Assembly (NCBI GenBank): GCA_031292735.1
Contig: JARLGP010000042.1
Span: forward strand, 1 to 28,949
Length of the DNA stretch: 28,949 nucleotides
Reading direction: 5' to 3'
DNA from: Holophaga sp.
GTDB taxonomy: Bacteria; Acidobacteriota; Holophagae; Holophagales; Holophagaceae
Shown here: in pieces, positions 15,832 through 25,817 of the stretch
Layout: each line of letters begins with the position of its first letter
How positions within the stretch are numbered: the stretch's first letter is position 1
The notes under the pieces: generated by a model
The model's database searches: none
What the model saw: the letters and a program-made list of their open reading frames with translations, nothing else
Told to the model about the DNA's origin: nothing
Position numbers and translations under genes: made by a program

Positions 15832-17547
15832 ATGACCAACGATGCCTCCCTCCCCGACAATCGAAGCCGCAACTTCATCGAAGAGATCATGGAGGCGGAC
15901 CTGGACGACGGCAAGCATGGCGGGCGCATCTGCACCCGCTTCCCGCCCGAGCCGAACGGCTACCTGCACATCGGGCACGCCAAATCCATTTGCATCAACT
16001 TCGGCCTGGCCAAGAAATACGGCGGCTGCACCAACCTGCGCTTCGACGACACCAACCCGGCCAAGGAGGATGTGGAGTACGTGGATTCCATCCGCGACGA
16101 CGTGCGCTGGCTGGGCTTCGAGTGGGCCGGGGAACACTACGCCTCCGACTACTTCCAGTTCCTGTACGACTACGCCGAGTACCTGGTGGAGACCGGCAAG
16201 GCCTACGTGTGCGACCTGTCCGACGAGGAGATCCGGGAATACCGGGGCAACTTCTTCAAGGCGGGCCGGCCCAGCCCGTTCCGGGAGCGCAGCGTGGCGG
16301 AGAACCTGGAGCTGTTCCGCGCCATGCGGGCCGGCAGCTTCGAGGACGGCACCCGGGTGCTGCGCGCCAAGATCGACTTGGGCAGCCCCAACATGAACCT
16401 GCGCGACCCGCTGATGTACCGGATCCGCCGGGTCCAGCACCACCGCACCGGGCACGCCTGGCCGATCTACCCCATGTACGACTTCGCCCACGGGGTGAGC
16501 GACGCCATCGAGCGGATCACCCACTCCATCTGCACCCTGGAATTCGAGGACCACCGGCCATTGTATGAATGGTTCCTTGAACAGGACGTGGACGGCAAGT
16601 TCTTCCAGCGGCCCCTGCCGCGCCAGATCGAGTTCGCCCGGCTCAACCTCACCTACACCGTCATGAGCAAGCGCCGCCTGCTGGAGCTGGTGAAGGAAGG
16701 CCACGTGCGCGGCTGGGATGATCCCCGGATGCCCACCATCACCGGCCTGCGCCGCCGGGGCTACACCCCCGAAAGCATCCGGGCCTTCGCCGACAAGGTG
16801 GGCGTGGCCAAGCGGGACATGGTGGCCGACGTGGGGCTGCTGGAGCATTGCGTGCGCGAGGACCTGGGCGTGAAGGCCAGGCGGGCCATGGCCGTGCTGC
16901 GGCCGCTGAAGCTGGTGATCGACAACCTGGCCGAGGGCGAGGTGCACTGGCTGGACGTGGCCAACCATCCCGACGACCCCCAGCTGGGCCGGCGCCAGGT
17001 GCCGTTCGCCCGGGAAATCTACATCGAGCAGGAGGATTTCCAGGAAGTGCCCCCCAGGAAGTGGTTCCGGCTGGCCCCGGGGGCCGAGGTGCGTCTTAAG
17101 AACGCCTGCCTGGTGCGCTGCACCAGCGTGGTCAAGGACGCCTCCGGCGCGGTGGTGGAACTGCACTGCCAGTGGGATCCCGCCTCCCTGGGCGGCACCG
17201 CCCCCGACGGCCGCAAGGTGAAGGGCACCCTGCACTGGGTGTCGGCGGCCCACGCGGTGAAGGCCGAGGTGCGGCTCTACGACCGGCTGTTCAGCGCCAA
17301 GGACCCCATGGACGTGCCCGAAGGCGAGGACTGGCGCAAGGGGATCAACCCGGAAAGCTGCGAGGTGCTGGCCAAGGCCTGGCTGGAGCCGGTCCTGGCC
17401 ACAGCCAAGCCCGGCGAGCACTTCCAGTTCGAACGGCTGGGCTATTTCGTGGTGGACCTGGACTCCAGGCCCAGCGCCCCGGTCTACAACCGCACCGTCA
17501 GCCTGAAGGATTCCTGGGCCCGGCAGGAAGGCCAGCCCGACAGCTGA
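15832..17547 (+). CDS. glnS: Glutaminyl-tRNA synthetase
   Basis: This 571-residue class I synthetase charges tRNA-Gln directly with glutamine. The catalytic domain has [17 protein letters not shown] (HIGH at 46-49), [11 protein letters not shown] and VMSKRRL (MSKR, 278-281). The middle [13 protein letters not shown] is typical of GlnRS rather than GluRS. The C-terminal half is a beta-barrel anticodon-binding region ([12 protein letters not shown], then [13 protein letters not shown]), again of the GlnRS type. Length agrees with bacterial GlnRS (about 550-570). ATG 15832 is 20 bp after the gltX stop and has only a weak purine-rich upstream site. The stop TGA abuts the stop of the convergent gene. 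GlnRS is common in eukaryotes and only some bacteria, which is relevant to how this genome makes Gln-tRNA. Confidence 0.95.
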   Translation: MTNDASLPDNRSRNFIEEIMEADLDDGKHGGRICTRFPPEPNGYLHIGHAKSICINFGLAKKYGGCTNLRFDDTNPAKEDVEYVDSIRDDVRWLGFEWAGEHYASDYFQFLYDYAEYLVETGKAYVCDLSDEEIREYRGNFFKAGRPSPFRERSVAENLELFRAMRAGSFEDGTRVLRAKIDLGSPNMNLRDPLMYRIRRVQHHRTGHAWPIYPMYDFAHGVSDAIERITHSICTLEFEDHRPLYEWFLEQDVDGKFFQRPLPRQIEFARLNLTYTVMSKRRLLELVKEGHVRGWDDPRMPTITGLRRRGYTPESIRAFADKVGVAKRDMVADVGLLEHCVREDLGVKARRAMAVLRPLKLVIDNLAEGEVHWLDVANHPDDPQLGRRQVPFAREIYIEQEDFQEVPPRKWFRLAPGAEVRLKNACLVRCTSVVKDASGAVVELHCQWDPASLGGTAPDGRKVKGTLHWVSAAHAVKAEVRLYDRLFSAKDPMDVPEGEDWRKGINPESCEVLAKAWLEPVLATAKPGEHFQFERLGYFVVDLDSRPSAPVYNRTVSLKDSWARQEGQPDS

Positions 17548-18279
17548 TCAGAGCTGCTCGAAAGCCCCGTCCTTGCGGGCCTGGTTTCCCGCCACGGAAT
17601 AGGAATAGTTGCGCGGCAGGAACCAGGACAGGTTGTTCATGGCGAAGCGGAACTCGTCCAGGCTGGTGAACTCCTGGGGCGAGAAGCCGAACACCAGTTC
17701 CATGGAGCCCGGCCCGGCGTGGTCCCGGGCGGCCAGCATGACCCGGGGCTCCTTCACCCCCAGCCCCTGCAGGAACGCGCGCAGCGCCTTGCGGGCGGCC
17801 ACCGGCAGGGCCTGGGGCGCCCGGCCGGGGCTGGCCTTTGAAGCCCCGCCCTTGGCCGGGTAGAAGCTGCCGTACAGGTGGAAATGCAGAATGTCGCCGA
17901 AGCTGAAGGCCCAGTCCGCCTCCTGGCCGTTGGGGTTGATCACCACGCCCATGCCGTGCTCCAGCAGGGCGTCGTCCTTCATGTGGTGGATCACGTGGCT
18001 GGGGAAGTCCTGGGGATCGGCCGGGGTGGAATGCAGGGCGAAGTAGGGCAGGCGCTCCGCGCCCAGCACCACGCTGGGGTGGCGGCTGAAGAACGCCGCG
18101 TCGGCCACGTGCTCCAGGAACTGGTCGGACCAGGCCGGGTTGCGGGCCGCCTTGGGCACTTCCAGCAGCTCCCGGACGAACCGGGTGCTGGTGGAGGTGC
18201 CCTCCGGCAGCGGTTCGAAGGCCTGGATGCCCGCGGCCGCGGGCTGGCCCTGCCGAGCGAGAAAGTCGAAAAAGCCCAT
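17548..18279 (-). CDS. Uncharacterised soluble protein (unrecognised family)
   Basis: This 243-residue protein has no family I can name. It begins MGFFDFLARQGQPAAAGIQ and has no signal peptide or membrane helix. Visible features are a His- and aromatic-rich centre (FPSHVIHHMKDDALLEHGMG, ADWAFSFGDILHFHLYG) and a C-terminal FGFSPQEFTSLDEFRFAMNN followed by a Tyr/Phe-rich ending. The histidines might bind a metal, but no canonical metal motif is clear. The start is ATG 18279 with a purine-rich AAGGGGG seven bases upstream. The stop is part of a TGATCA shared border with the convergent glnS gene. It is separated from the MFS gene upstream by a terminator-like hairpin, so it is probably its own transcript. 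GC-biased codons and a clean frame make it a real gene. Confidence 0.75.
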   Translation of the reverse strand: MGFFDFLARQGQPAAAGIQAFEPLPEGTSTSTRFVRELLEVPKAARNPAWSDQFLEHVADAAFFSRHPSVVLGAERLPYFALHSTPADPQDFPSHVIHHMKDDALLEHGMGVVINPNGQEADWAFSFGDILHFHLYGSFYPAKGGASKASPGRAPQALPVAARKALRAFLQGLGVKEPRVMLAARDHAGPGSMELVFGFSPQEFTSLDEFRFAMNNLSWFLPRNYSYSVAGNQARKDGAFEQL

Positions 18280-18329
18280 GCCGCGCCCCCTTCGAGTCGA
18301 TCCCGAAAGATACCATGGCGCCGGCAAGA

Positions 18330-18355
18330 GAAAGGACACCCTGCGGTGTCCTTTC
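18330..18355 (-). terminator. Strong hairpin terminator after the MFS transporter gene
   Basis: GAAAGGACACC and GGTGTCCTTTC form a perfect 11-bp stem with a CTGC loop. It lies 21 bp past the MFS stop (18377) and before the next gene on the same strand. Read on the minus strand, the 3' side continues TCTTGCC, so the U-tract is short. The stem is the best terminator-like structure in the window. On the plus strand it is followed by a run of six T, so it could also serve as a barrier to plus-strand transcription running past glnS. Confidence 0.6.
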
Positions 18356-18376
18356 CCCTGGTTTTTTCCGGATTCC

Positions 18377-19597
18377 CTACTCCATGTAGTCGAGGTCCAG
18401 CCCGTGGGTTTCCCGCAGGCCCCACAGGGAGCCCAGGGCCAGGAGGAAGCAGACCCCGCCGACGATCGCGGCGCTGCCGTGGAAGCCCATGGAGGCCTGC
18501 ATGGCGACGAAGCTGCCGGTGATCAGCGGCACCGCCCCGCGCACGAAGTTGGGCACGGTGGTGGCGACGGTGGAGCGGAGGTTGGTGCCGAACTGCTCGG
18601 CGCCGATGGTGACGAACACCGCCCAGTAGCCGGTGGCCAGGCCCAGGTACAGGGCCAGCATGTAGTACATGAACGGGCTGAGGCCGTGGGCCGTGAGGAA
18701 GAAGACGACGCCGGCCACGGTGGCCAGGATGAACAGCAGGACCACCTTCTTGCGGCTGCCCCACACCTGGCTCAGGAAGCCGGAGGCGAAGCTGCCCAGG
18801 GTGATGCCGGAGTAGGTGAAGGCCACGGCGGTGCCGGCGGCCACGGGACCGGTGACGCCCATCCTGGGCGCCCATTCCGGGGAGAGGTTGATGAGGATGC
18901 CGACCGTGAACCAGGTGGGCAGGCCGATGAGGATGCACCGCAGGTAGCGGAAGAACCGCTCGCTGCTGGTGAACAGCATGAAGAAGTTGCCCTTGGACAC
19001 GCTGGTGGTGTGCATGGTCTTGAACATGCCGCTTTCCCGGATGCCGATCCGCAGGATCAGCAGGAACAGCCCGAGGCCGCCGCCCACCAGGTAGCCGGTG
19101 CGCCAGGGCAGGTACTTGCCCACCAGGCCCGCCATGACGGTGCCGAAGATCCCGGTGGCCGCCACGATGGTGGTGCCGTAGGCGCGCTTCTCCTTGGGCA
19201 GCAGTTCGCTCACCAGGGTTACCGCGGCGCCCAGCTCACCGGCCAGGCCGAAGCCGGAAATGAAGCGCCAGAGCATGTAGGCATCCGTGGTGTGCACGAA
19301 GGCGTTGCAGATGTTGGCGAAGGAATAGAGCGCGATGCTGCCGAACAGGGTCGACAGCCGGCCCTTCTTGTCGCCCAGCATGCCCCAGAAGATGCCGCCC
19401 AACAGCATGCCGATCATCTGGGCATTCAGGAGATTGCGGTAGGCCACGATCTGCGCCGGGCCGATGATCCCCATGGAGGTGAGGCTGGGCTGCCGGAGAA
19501 TGGGGAACAACAGCAAATCGAACATGTCGACAAAGTAGCCGAGAGAACATACCAGCACGGTAAGACTGAGTATTTTTACCGGTTTGCCTTCTATCAT
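18377..19597 (-). CDS. Major facilitator superfamily transporter
   Basis: This 406-residue, very hydrophobic protein has about twelve helices. The loop 2-3 signature is GMLGDKKGRLS (the G-x-x-x-D-x-x-G-R motif), and the first helix is LVCSLGYFVDMFDLLLFPIL. An RFISGFGLAGELGAAVTLVSEL segment fits the fourth helix of sugar-acid or aromatic-acid type importers. The second half has a matching SGFLSQVWGSRKK loop. It probably moves a small organic anion or metabolite by proton symport; the substrate is not readable. AAAGGAG eight bases before ATG 19597 sets the start. It is divergent from nuoH over a 262-bp AT-richer gap that must contain its promoter. A strong hairpin follows its 3' end. Confidence 0.9.
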   Translation of the reverse strand: MIEGKPVKILSLTVLVCSLGYFVDMFDLLLFPILRQPSLTSMGIIGPAQIVAYRNLLNAQMIGMLLGGIFWGMLGDKKGRLSTLFGSIALYSFANICNAFVHTTDAYMLWRFISGFGLAGELGAAVTLVSELLPKEKRAYGTTIVAATGIFGTVMAGLVGKYLPWRTGYLVGGGLGLFLLILRIGIRESGMFKTMHTTSVSKGNFFMLFTSSERFFRYLRCILIGLPTWFTVGILINLSPEWAPRMGVTGPVAAGTAVAFTYSGITLGSFASGFLSQVWGSRKKVVLLFILATVAGVVFFLTAHGLSPFMYYMLALYLGLATGYWAVFVTIGAEQFGTNLRSTVATTVPNFVRGAVPLITGSFVAMQASMGFHGSAAIVGGVCFLLALGSLWGLRETHGLDLDYME

Positions 19598-19859
19598 GTG
19601 AGCTCCTTTGGTGTTTTACCGTGAAATAAATCGAATGCGTTTATGGGATTAGGTGTTCAGGGAAAGGCAATTCCTGAAAAGGAATGATCCGAAAGCCTAC
19701 CTGGAACTTCATAGGTTGTAAATCTCAGTCTGGCCCATGGATGGCCCGGGCGGGGGCTGCCTTTCATGGCGGCGGCGTTAGCATTCTTGGCCCAATCGGA
19801 TGCTCCCTGCTAACTTGAAGGGTCGGGTTTCCCGTGGAAACCTTGCCGGAAAGCCACCC

Positions 19860-20912
19860 ATGGAATCTTTGGCCAGTCTGCTGCACCTGATGCCGGAAAC
19901 CTTCTGGATGATCGTCAAGCTGGTCATCGTCTTCCTGGGCCCATTGACCCTGGCGGCGCTGCTTACCTGGGTCGAACGCCGGGGCAGCGCCATGATCCAG
20001 GACCGCATCGGTCCCAACCGGGCGCTGCTGTTCGGCCGCTGGCGGCTGCTGGGGCTGCCCCAGCTGCTGGCCGACGGCATCAAGTTCTTCCTCAAGGAGG
20101 ACCTGGTTCCGGCCGACGCCAGCGGCATGCTGTTCTGGCTGGCGCCGATCCTGGCCTTCGTGCCGGCCATGATGGGCTTCGCCATCATCCCGTTCGGCCG
20201 CAGCTTCACCCAGGGCGGGCACACCTTCCACCTGAGCCTGCTGGACCCGGGCAACGGCATGGGCATGCTCTATCCCCTGGCCATCGGCGCCGTGGGGGTC
20301 TACGGCATCCTCACCGCCGCCTGGAGCAGCAACAACAAGTGGGCGATCCTGGGCGGCATGCGCTCCGCGGCCCAGATGGTCAGCTACGAGATCGCCATGG
20401 GGCTGGCGGTGGTGGCCGTCTTCATGCGCACCGGCGGCTACGATCCCCAGCAGATCATCGCGGCCCAGTCCGGGATGTGGAACGTGCTGCCGCAGGTGCT
20501 CGGCTTCCTGGTGTTCACGGTCTGCATGTTCGCCGAAAGCAACCGGCTGCCGTTCGATTTCGCCGAGGGCGAAAGCGAGATCGTGGCCGGCTTCCACACC
20601 GAGTTCGGCTCCATGAAGTTCGCCCTGCTCCAGCTTTCCGAGTACGTGCACCTGGTGACCGCCGCGGCGCTGATCGTCACCCTGTACTTCGGCGGCTGGC
20701 GCATCCCGTGGCTGCCGGAACCGCCGGTGCTGCTGTCGGTGGCGGCCTTCGCCGTCAAGCTGCTGTTCTTCTGCTGGGTGTTCATCTGGGTGCGCTGGAC
20801 CATCCCCCGGTTCCGCTTCGACCAGCTGATGTTCCTGGGTTGGAAGGTGATGTTGCCCTTGGGCCTGGGCAACCTCCTGCTCCAGGCCTGGCTGATGCAT
20901 AGGGGGGCCTGA
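19860..20912 (+). CDS. nuoH: NADH-quinone oxidoreductase subunit H
   Basis: This is the 350-residue complex I subunit that connects the peripheral and membrane arms and helps form the quinone site. It has about eight to nine helices, the signature TWVERRGSAMIQDRIGPNRA near the start and FAESNRLPFDFAEGESEIVAGF, the conserved acidic loop. The end (FFCWVFIWVRWTIPRFRFDQLMFLGWKV) is also typical. ATG 19860 is chosen because GGAAAG precedes it by seven bases and the protein then has the normal length; the frame is open to 19800, but the extra residues are not NuoH-like. It is the first gene of a nuoHIJKLMN run and not preceded by nuoA-G. Three bases separate it from nuoI. Confidence 0.95.
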   Translation: MESLASLLHLMPETFWMIVKLVIVFLGPLTLAALLTWVERRGSAMIQDRIGPNRALLFGRWRLLGLPQLLADGIKFFLKEDLVPADASGMLFWLAPILAFVPAMMGFAIIPFGRSFTQGGHTFHLSLLDPGNGMGMLYPLAIGAVGVYGILTAAWSSNNKWAILGGMRSAAQMVSYEIAMGLAVVAVFMRTGGYDPQQIIAAQSGMWNVLPQVLGFLVFTVCMFAESNRLPFDFAEGESEIVAGFHTEFGSMKFALLQLSEYVHLVTAAALIVTLYFGGWRIPWLPEPPVLLSVAAFAVKLLFFCWVFIWVRWTIPRFRFDQLMFLGWKVMLPLGLGNLLLQAWLMHRGA

Positions 20913-20915
20913 ACC

Positions 20916-21479
20916 ATGGCGGTGCTGGTCAAGAAAGTGCAACTGAGCTGGCTGGACCGGACCTATGTCTGGCCGGTGCTCATGGGCATGGTCATCACCA
21001 TGCGCCATTTCCTGAAGCAGATCACCACCCGCTCCAGCAAACGGTTCACCATCCCCTACCCGGACCGCAAGCGCGAGCCGGCGGAGGGCTACCGGGGCCT
21101 GCACGAGCTCAAGCGGTTCGAGGACGGCTCCATCAAGTGCGTGGCCTGCTTCATGTGCGCCGAGGCCTGCCCGGCCCGGTGCATCACCATCGAGGCCGAG
21201 GAGTACGGCGACCTCAACAAGACCCAGGGGTTCCAGGAAAAGCGCCCGGCGGTCTTCAAGATCGACATGCTCCGTTGCATCTACTGCGCCATGTGCGAGG
21301 AGGCCTGCCCCAAGGACGCCATCTGGCTGCGCACCAACTACGAGCAGGCTTCCTATGACCGGCTCACCATGCAGTTCGGCAAATGGGACCTCATGAACAC
21401 CTACGCGGACCGCGACGGCAAGGCCCGCATCACCGAGGACCCGACCCCCACCGTGCCGCGCCCGCCCGTTGCAGAATAG
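20916..21479 (+). CDS. nuoI: NADH-quinone oxidoreductase subunit I (two 4Fe-4S clusters)
   Basis: This 187-residue peripheral-arm subunit carries clusters N6a and N6b, passing electrons toward NuoB. It has two 4Fe-4S motifs: CVACFMCAEACP (Cys75, 78, 81, 85) and CIYCAMCEEACP (Cys121, 124, 127, 131). The length matches NuoI, and the basic N-terminus places it at the membrane. It starts 3 bp after the nuoH stop, with a G-rich site upstream. It is the only cluster-bearing subunit in this window. It must assemble with NuoB/C/D/G made elsewhere, so its presence among membrane-arm genes matches the usual H-I-J-K-L-M-N gene order. Confidence 0.95.
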   Translation: MAVLVKKVQLSWLDRTYVWPVLMGMVITMRHFLKQITTRSSKRFTIPYPDRKREPAEGYRGLHELKRFEDGSIKCVACFMCAEACPARCITIEAEEYGDLNKTQGFQEKRPAVFKIDMLRCIYCAMCEEACPKDAIWLRTNYEQASYDRLTMQFGKWDLMNTYADRDGKARITEDPTPTVPRPPVAE

Positions 21480-21488
21480 GACGCACCC

Positions 21489-21986
21489 ATGTTCCTGATC
21501 TTCGCCTTCATCACCCTCGCCGGCGCCGTGGCGCTGGTGCTCCAGCGCAACCTGGTGGTGGCGGGGCTCTGCCTGGTGCTCAGCTTCATGGGGGTGGCCG
21601 GGCTCTTCCTGCTGCTGCTGAACCCGGTGGCCGCGGCCCTGCAGATCATCGTCTACTCCGGGGCCATCGTGGTGCTGCTGCTGTTCGTGATCATGCTGCT
21701 CAACGAGCACCAGGAGGAGCCGGCGGTGCGCTCCCGGCCCATGCAACGCTGGGTTTCGGCGGCGGTGCTGGTGGCCCTGGCCGGCGGGGTGGTGAGGCTG
21801 GTGGCCAGTTCGCCGCTGCTGCGCCGGCTGGACGCGGGCGCCGCCAGCTCGGCGCCCGCGGCGCTCACCCTGGACAGCCTGGGCAACGCCCTGTTCGGCG
21901 GGCACCTGGTGGCCTTCGAGGTGGCGGGCCTGCTGCTGCTGGCCGCCATGGTCGGCGCGGTGGCGCTGGTGAAGCGGGACCTGTGA
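21489..21986 (+). CDS. nuoJ: NADH-quinone oxidoreductase subunit J
   Basis: This 165-residue membrane subunit of complex I has about five helices. The conserved stretch LNPVAAALQIIVYSGAIVVLLLFVIMLL corresponds to helix 3, where a conformational change is associated with proton pumping. The length is that of typical bacterial NuoJ. ATG 21489 is 9 bp after nuoI. The stop TGA overlaps an ATG as TGATG, a possible start of nuoK. The gene lies in the conserved order between nuoI and nuoK. Confidence 0.93.
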   Translation: MFLIFAFITLAGAVALVLQRNLVVAGLCLVLSFMGVAGLFLLLLNPVAAALQIIVYSGAIVVLLLFVIMLLNEHQEEPAVRSRPMQRWVSAAVLVALAGGVVRLVASSPLLRRLDAGAASSAPAALTLDSLGNALFGGHLVAFEVAGLLLLAAMVGAVALVKRDL

Positions 21987-21997
21987 TGGAGCCGGGC

Positions 21998-22327
21998 ATG
22001 ACCACTCTCAATTCCATCCTTTCCGGCGGCCTCCAGGGCTACATCCTGGTGGCCCTGCTGCTGTTCCTGGTCGGCCTGGGCGCCGTGCTGGGCCGCCGCT
22101 CGGTGCTCCTGCAGTTCATGGGGGTGGAGCTCATGCTCAACGCCGCCAACGTGGCCCTGCTGGCCTTCGCCCGGTTCCGCGGGGGGGATGTGCAGGGCCT
22201 GGTGTTCTACTTGTTCATCATCGCCGTGGCCGCCTGCGAGGCTTCGGTGGGGCTGGCCCTGGTGGTGGGGCTGTACCGCCACCGGCACAGCACCGACACC
22301 GACCGCGCCGACGCGCTGAAACAGTGA
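21998..22327 (+). CDS. nuoK: NADH-quinone oxidoreductase subunit K
   Basis: This small, three-helix subunit of about 109 residues is homologous to MrpC. The core LLLFLVGLGAVLGRRSVLLQFMGVELMLNAANVALLAF includes the membrane Glu in GVELMLN, part of the hydrophilic axis across the membrane arm. The second Glu is in AACEASVGLAL. Two starts are possible. ATG 21998 has GGAG six bases upstream and is chosen. ATG 21986 overlaps the nuoJ stop as TGATG and would add four residues. nuoL follows after 7 bp. Confidence 0.93.
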   Translation: MTTLNSILSGGLQGYILVALLLFLVGLGAVLGRRSVLLQFMGVELMLNAANVALLAFARFRGGDVQGLVFYLFIIAVAACEASVGLALVVGLYRHRHSTDTDRADALKQ

Positions 22328-22334
22328 GGGCCTG

Positions 22335-24248
22335 ATGCTCAAAACCGCCTGGCTCATTCCCGTTCTCCCCCTGCTGGGGGCCGCCTTCCATGGGCTGCTG
22401 GGCCGCCGGCTGGGCAAGGCCGCGGTCACCGCGGTGGCCCTGGCCTGCGTGCTGGTCCCCCTGGCGCTGTCCGGGTTCGCCCTGGCCGCGGTGCAGGGCG
22501 CCGCCGGGCGCCGGCTGGACCTGGTGTATTGCCAGTGGCTGGCGGTGGGGCCCCTGCGGGTGCCGTTCGGCCTGGTGCTGGATCCGCTCAGCTCGGTGAT
22601 GGCCCTGGTGGTCACCGGCATCGGCGCGCTCATCCACCTGTATTCGGTGGGCTACATGTGGGAGGAGGAGGGCTACGCCCGCTACTTCTGCTACCTGAAC
22701 CTGTTCCTGTTCTTCATGCTGCTGCTGGTGCTGGGCTCCTCGCTGCCGCTCCTGTTCGTGGGCTGGGAAGGGGTGGGCCTCTGCAGCTACCTGCTGATCG
22801 GCTACTATTTCGACACCGAACTGGCGTCCGCCGCCGGGCTCAAGGCGTTCCTGTTCAACCGGGTGGGCGACCTGGGCATGACCATGGGCATGATGGCCCT
22901 GTTCGCCGCCTTCGGCACCCTCACCGTGGGCGAGATCCTCACCCGGGCCGGCCAGCTGGGCCCCGAGGCCGGGTTCGGGGTGCTCACTTTCGCCACCCTC
23001 ATGATGTTCGTGGGCGCCACCGGCAAGAGCGCCCAGATCCCCCTCTACCTCTGGCTGCCGGACGCCATGGCCGGGCCCACCCCGGTGAGCGCCCTGATCC
23101 ACGCCGCCACCATGGTCACCGCGGGCATCTACCTCATCTGCCGGCTGGCCCCGCTGTTCCTGCTCACCCCCATCACCCTCACCGCGGTGGCCTGGGTGGG
23201 CGGCGCCACCGCCCTGTTCGCGGCCCTCATGGGCCTGTTCCAGCGGGACATCAAGAAGGTGCTGGCCTACTCCACGGTCTCCCAGCTGGGCTACATGTTC
23301 CTGGGGCTGGGCTCGGCGGGCTTCGCCGCGGGCTTCCTGCACCTGTTCACCCACGCCTGGTTCAAGGCGCTGCTGTTCCTGGGCGCGGGCAGCGTGATCC
23401 AGGCCATGCACCACGAGCAGGACCTGTTCCGCATGGGCGGGCTGCGCGCCAAGCTGCCCGTCACGTTCTGGACCATGGTGGTCGCCACCCTCTGCATCAT
23501 GGGCTTTCCCGGCACCTCGGGCTTCTTCAGCAAGGACGAGATCCTGTTCCTGGCCTTCCAGAAGAGCCCCGTGCTCTACGCCATGGGCCTGCTGGGGGCG
23601 GCCTGCACCGCCTTCTACATGTGGCGGCTGATGGCCCTGGCCTTCTGGGGCGAGCCGCGCGACGCCCACGCCTTCGAGCATGCCAGGGAAAGCCCGGGCA
23701 CCATGACCGTGCCGCTGGTCATCCTGGCCGTGGGCGCGCTGCTGGCGGGCCTGCTGGGGCTGCCCCGGATCTGGGGCGGCAGCTTCGCCATCGAGGGCTG
23801 GCTGGAGCCGGCCCTGGCCTTCGGCCACGCCGGCCTGGCGCCGGCCGCGGAACACGGCGGGGCGGGCCTGGCCTGGTCGCTCATGGCGCTGTCCACCGTC
23901 GTGGCCCTGGCCGCGGGCTTCCTGGGCTTCCGGATCTACCGCCGGGGGCCGGCCGCCGAGGAAGGCTTCAAGGGCCGGCTTCCGGGGCTGTACCGGGTGC
24001 TGGCCAACAAGTTCTACGTGGACGAGGCGGTGGAGACCTGCCTGCTGGGCCCGGTCCGCTGGGGCGCCAACTTCCTCTGGAAGGCCTTCGACGTCATCCT
24101 CATCGACGGCGTCGGCGTGAACCTCCCGGGCGCGCTGACCCGGGCCGCGGGGGATGCCGCGGCGCTGGCCCAGACCGGGCGGGTGCGCAACTACACACTG
24201 GGCATGGCCATCGGGGCTGTGCTCCTGCTCTGGATCTTCTTGAAGTAG
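22335..24248 (+). CDS. nuoL: NADH-quinone oxidoreductase subunit L (antiporter-like)
   Basis: This is the largest membrane-arm subunit (637 residues), an Mrp-antiporter-like proton channel. Its hallmark is FVGWEGVGLCSYLLIGYYF with the key Glu, followed by SAQIPLYLWLPDAMAGPTPV and SALIHAATMVTAGIYL. The conserved lysines and His fall in LMGLFQRDIKKVLAYSTVSQ and HAWFKALLFLGAGSVI. A long C-terminal region from about residue 540 should be the lateral helix lying along the arm, as in other NuoL. Length is normal. ATG 22335 has GAGGG-like purines upstream. It is followed by nuoM after 9 bp. Confidence 0.95.
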   Translation: MLKTAWLIPVLPLLGAAFHGLLGRRLGKAAVTAVALACVLVPLALSGFALAAVQGAAGRRLDLVYCQWLAVGPLRVPFGLVLDPLSSVMALVVTGIGALIHLYSVGYMWEEEGYARYFCYLNLFLFFMLLLVLGSSLPLLFVGWEGVGLCSYLLIGYYFDTELASAAGLKAFLFNRVGDLGMTMGMMALFAAFGTLTVGEILTRAGQLGPEAGFGVLTFATLMMFVGATGKSAQIPLYLWLPDAMAGPTPVSALIHAATMVTAGIYLICRLAPLFLLTPITLTAVAWVGGATALFAALMGLFQRDIKKVLAYSTVSQLGYMFLGLGSAGFAAGFLHLFTHAWFKALLFLGAGSVIQAMHHEQDLFRMGGLRAKLPVTFWTMVVATLCIMGFPGTSGFFSKDEILFLAFQKSPVLYAMGLLGAACTAFYMWRLMALAFWGEPRDAHAFEHARESPGTMTVPLVILAVGALLAGLLGLPRIWGGSFAIEGWLEPALAFGHAGLAPAAEHGGAGLAWSLMALSTVVALAAGFLGFRIYRRGPAAEEGFKGRLPGLYRVLANKFYVDEAVETCLLGPVRWGANFLWKAFDVILIDGVGVNLPGALTRAAGDAAALAQTGRVRNYTLGMAIGAVLLLWIFLK

Positions 24249-24257
24249 GATGCCGCC

Positions 24258-25813
<1,556 letters not shown>

Positions 25814-25817
<4 letters not shown>

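Noticed and set aside
19670..19685. ATTCC-TGAAAA-GGAAT inverted repeat in the MFS/nuoH gap
   Set aside because: The arms are only five bases, so it could occur by chance in this AT-rich gap; no matching second site was seen.
19598..19859. Promoter or sigma54 site in the MFS/nuoH gap
   Set aside because: TTGGCC and nearby elements give only weak -10 matches, and no GG-N10-GC pair fits sigma54. A promoter must exist here, but I cannot place it.
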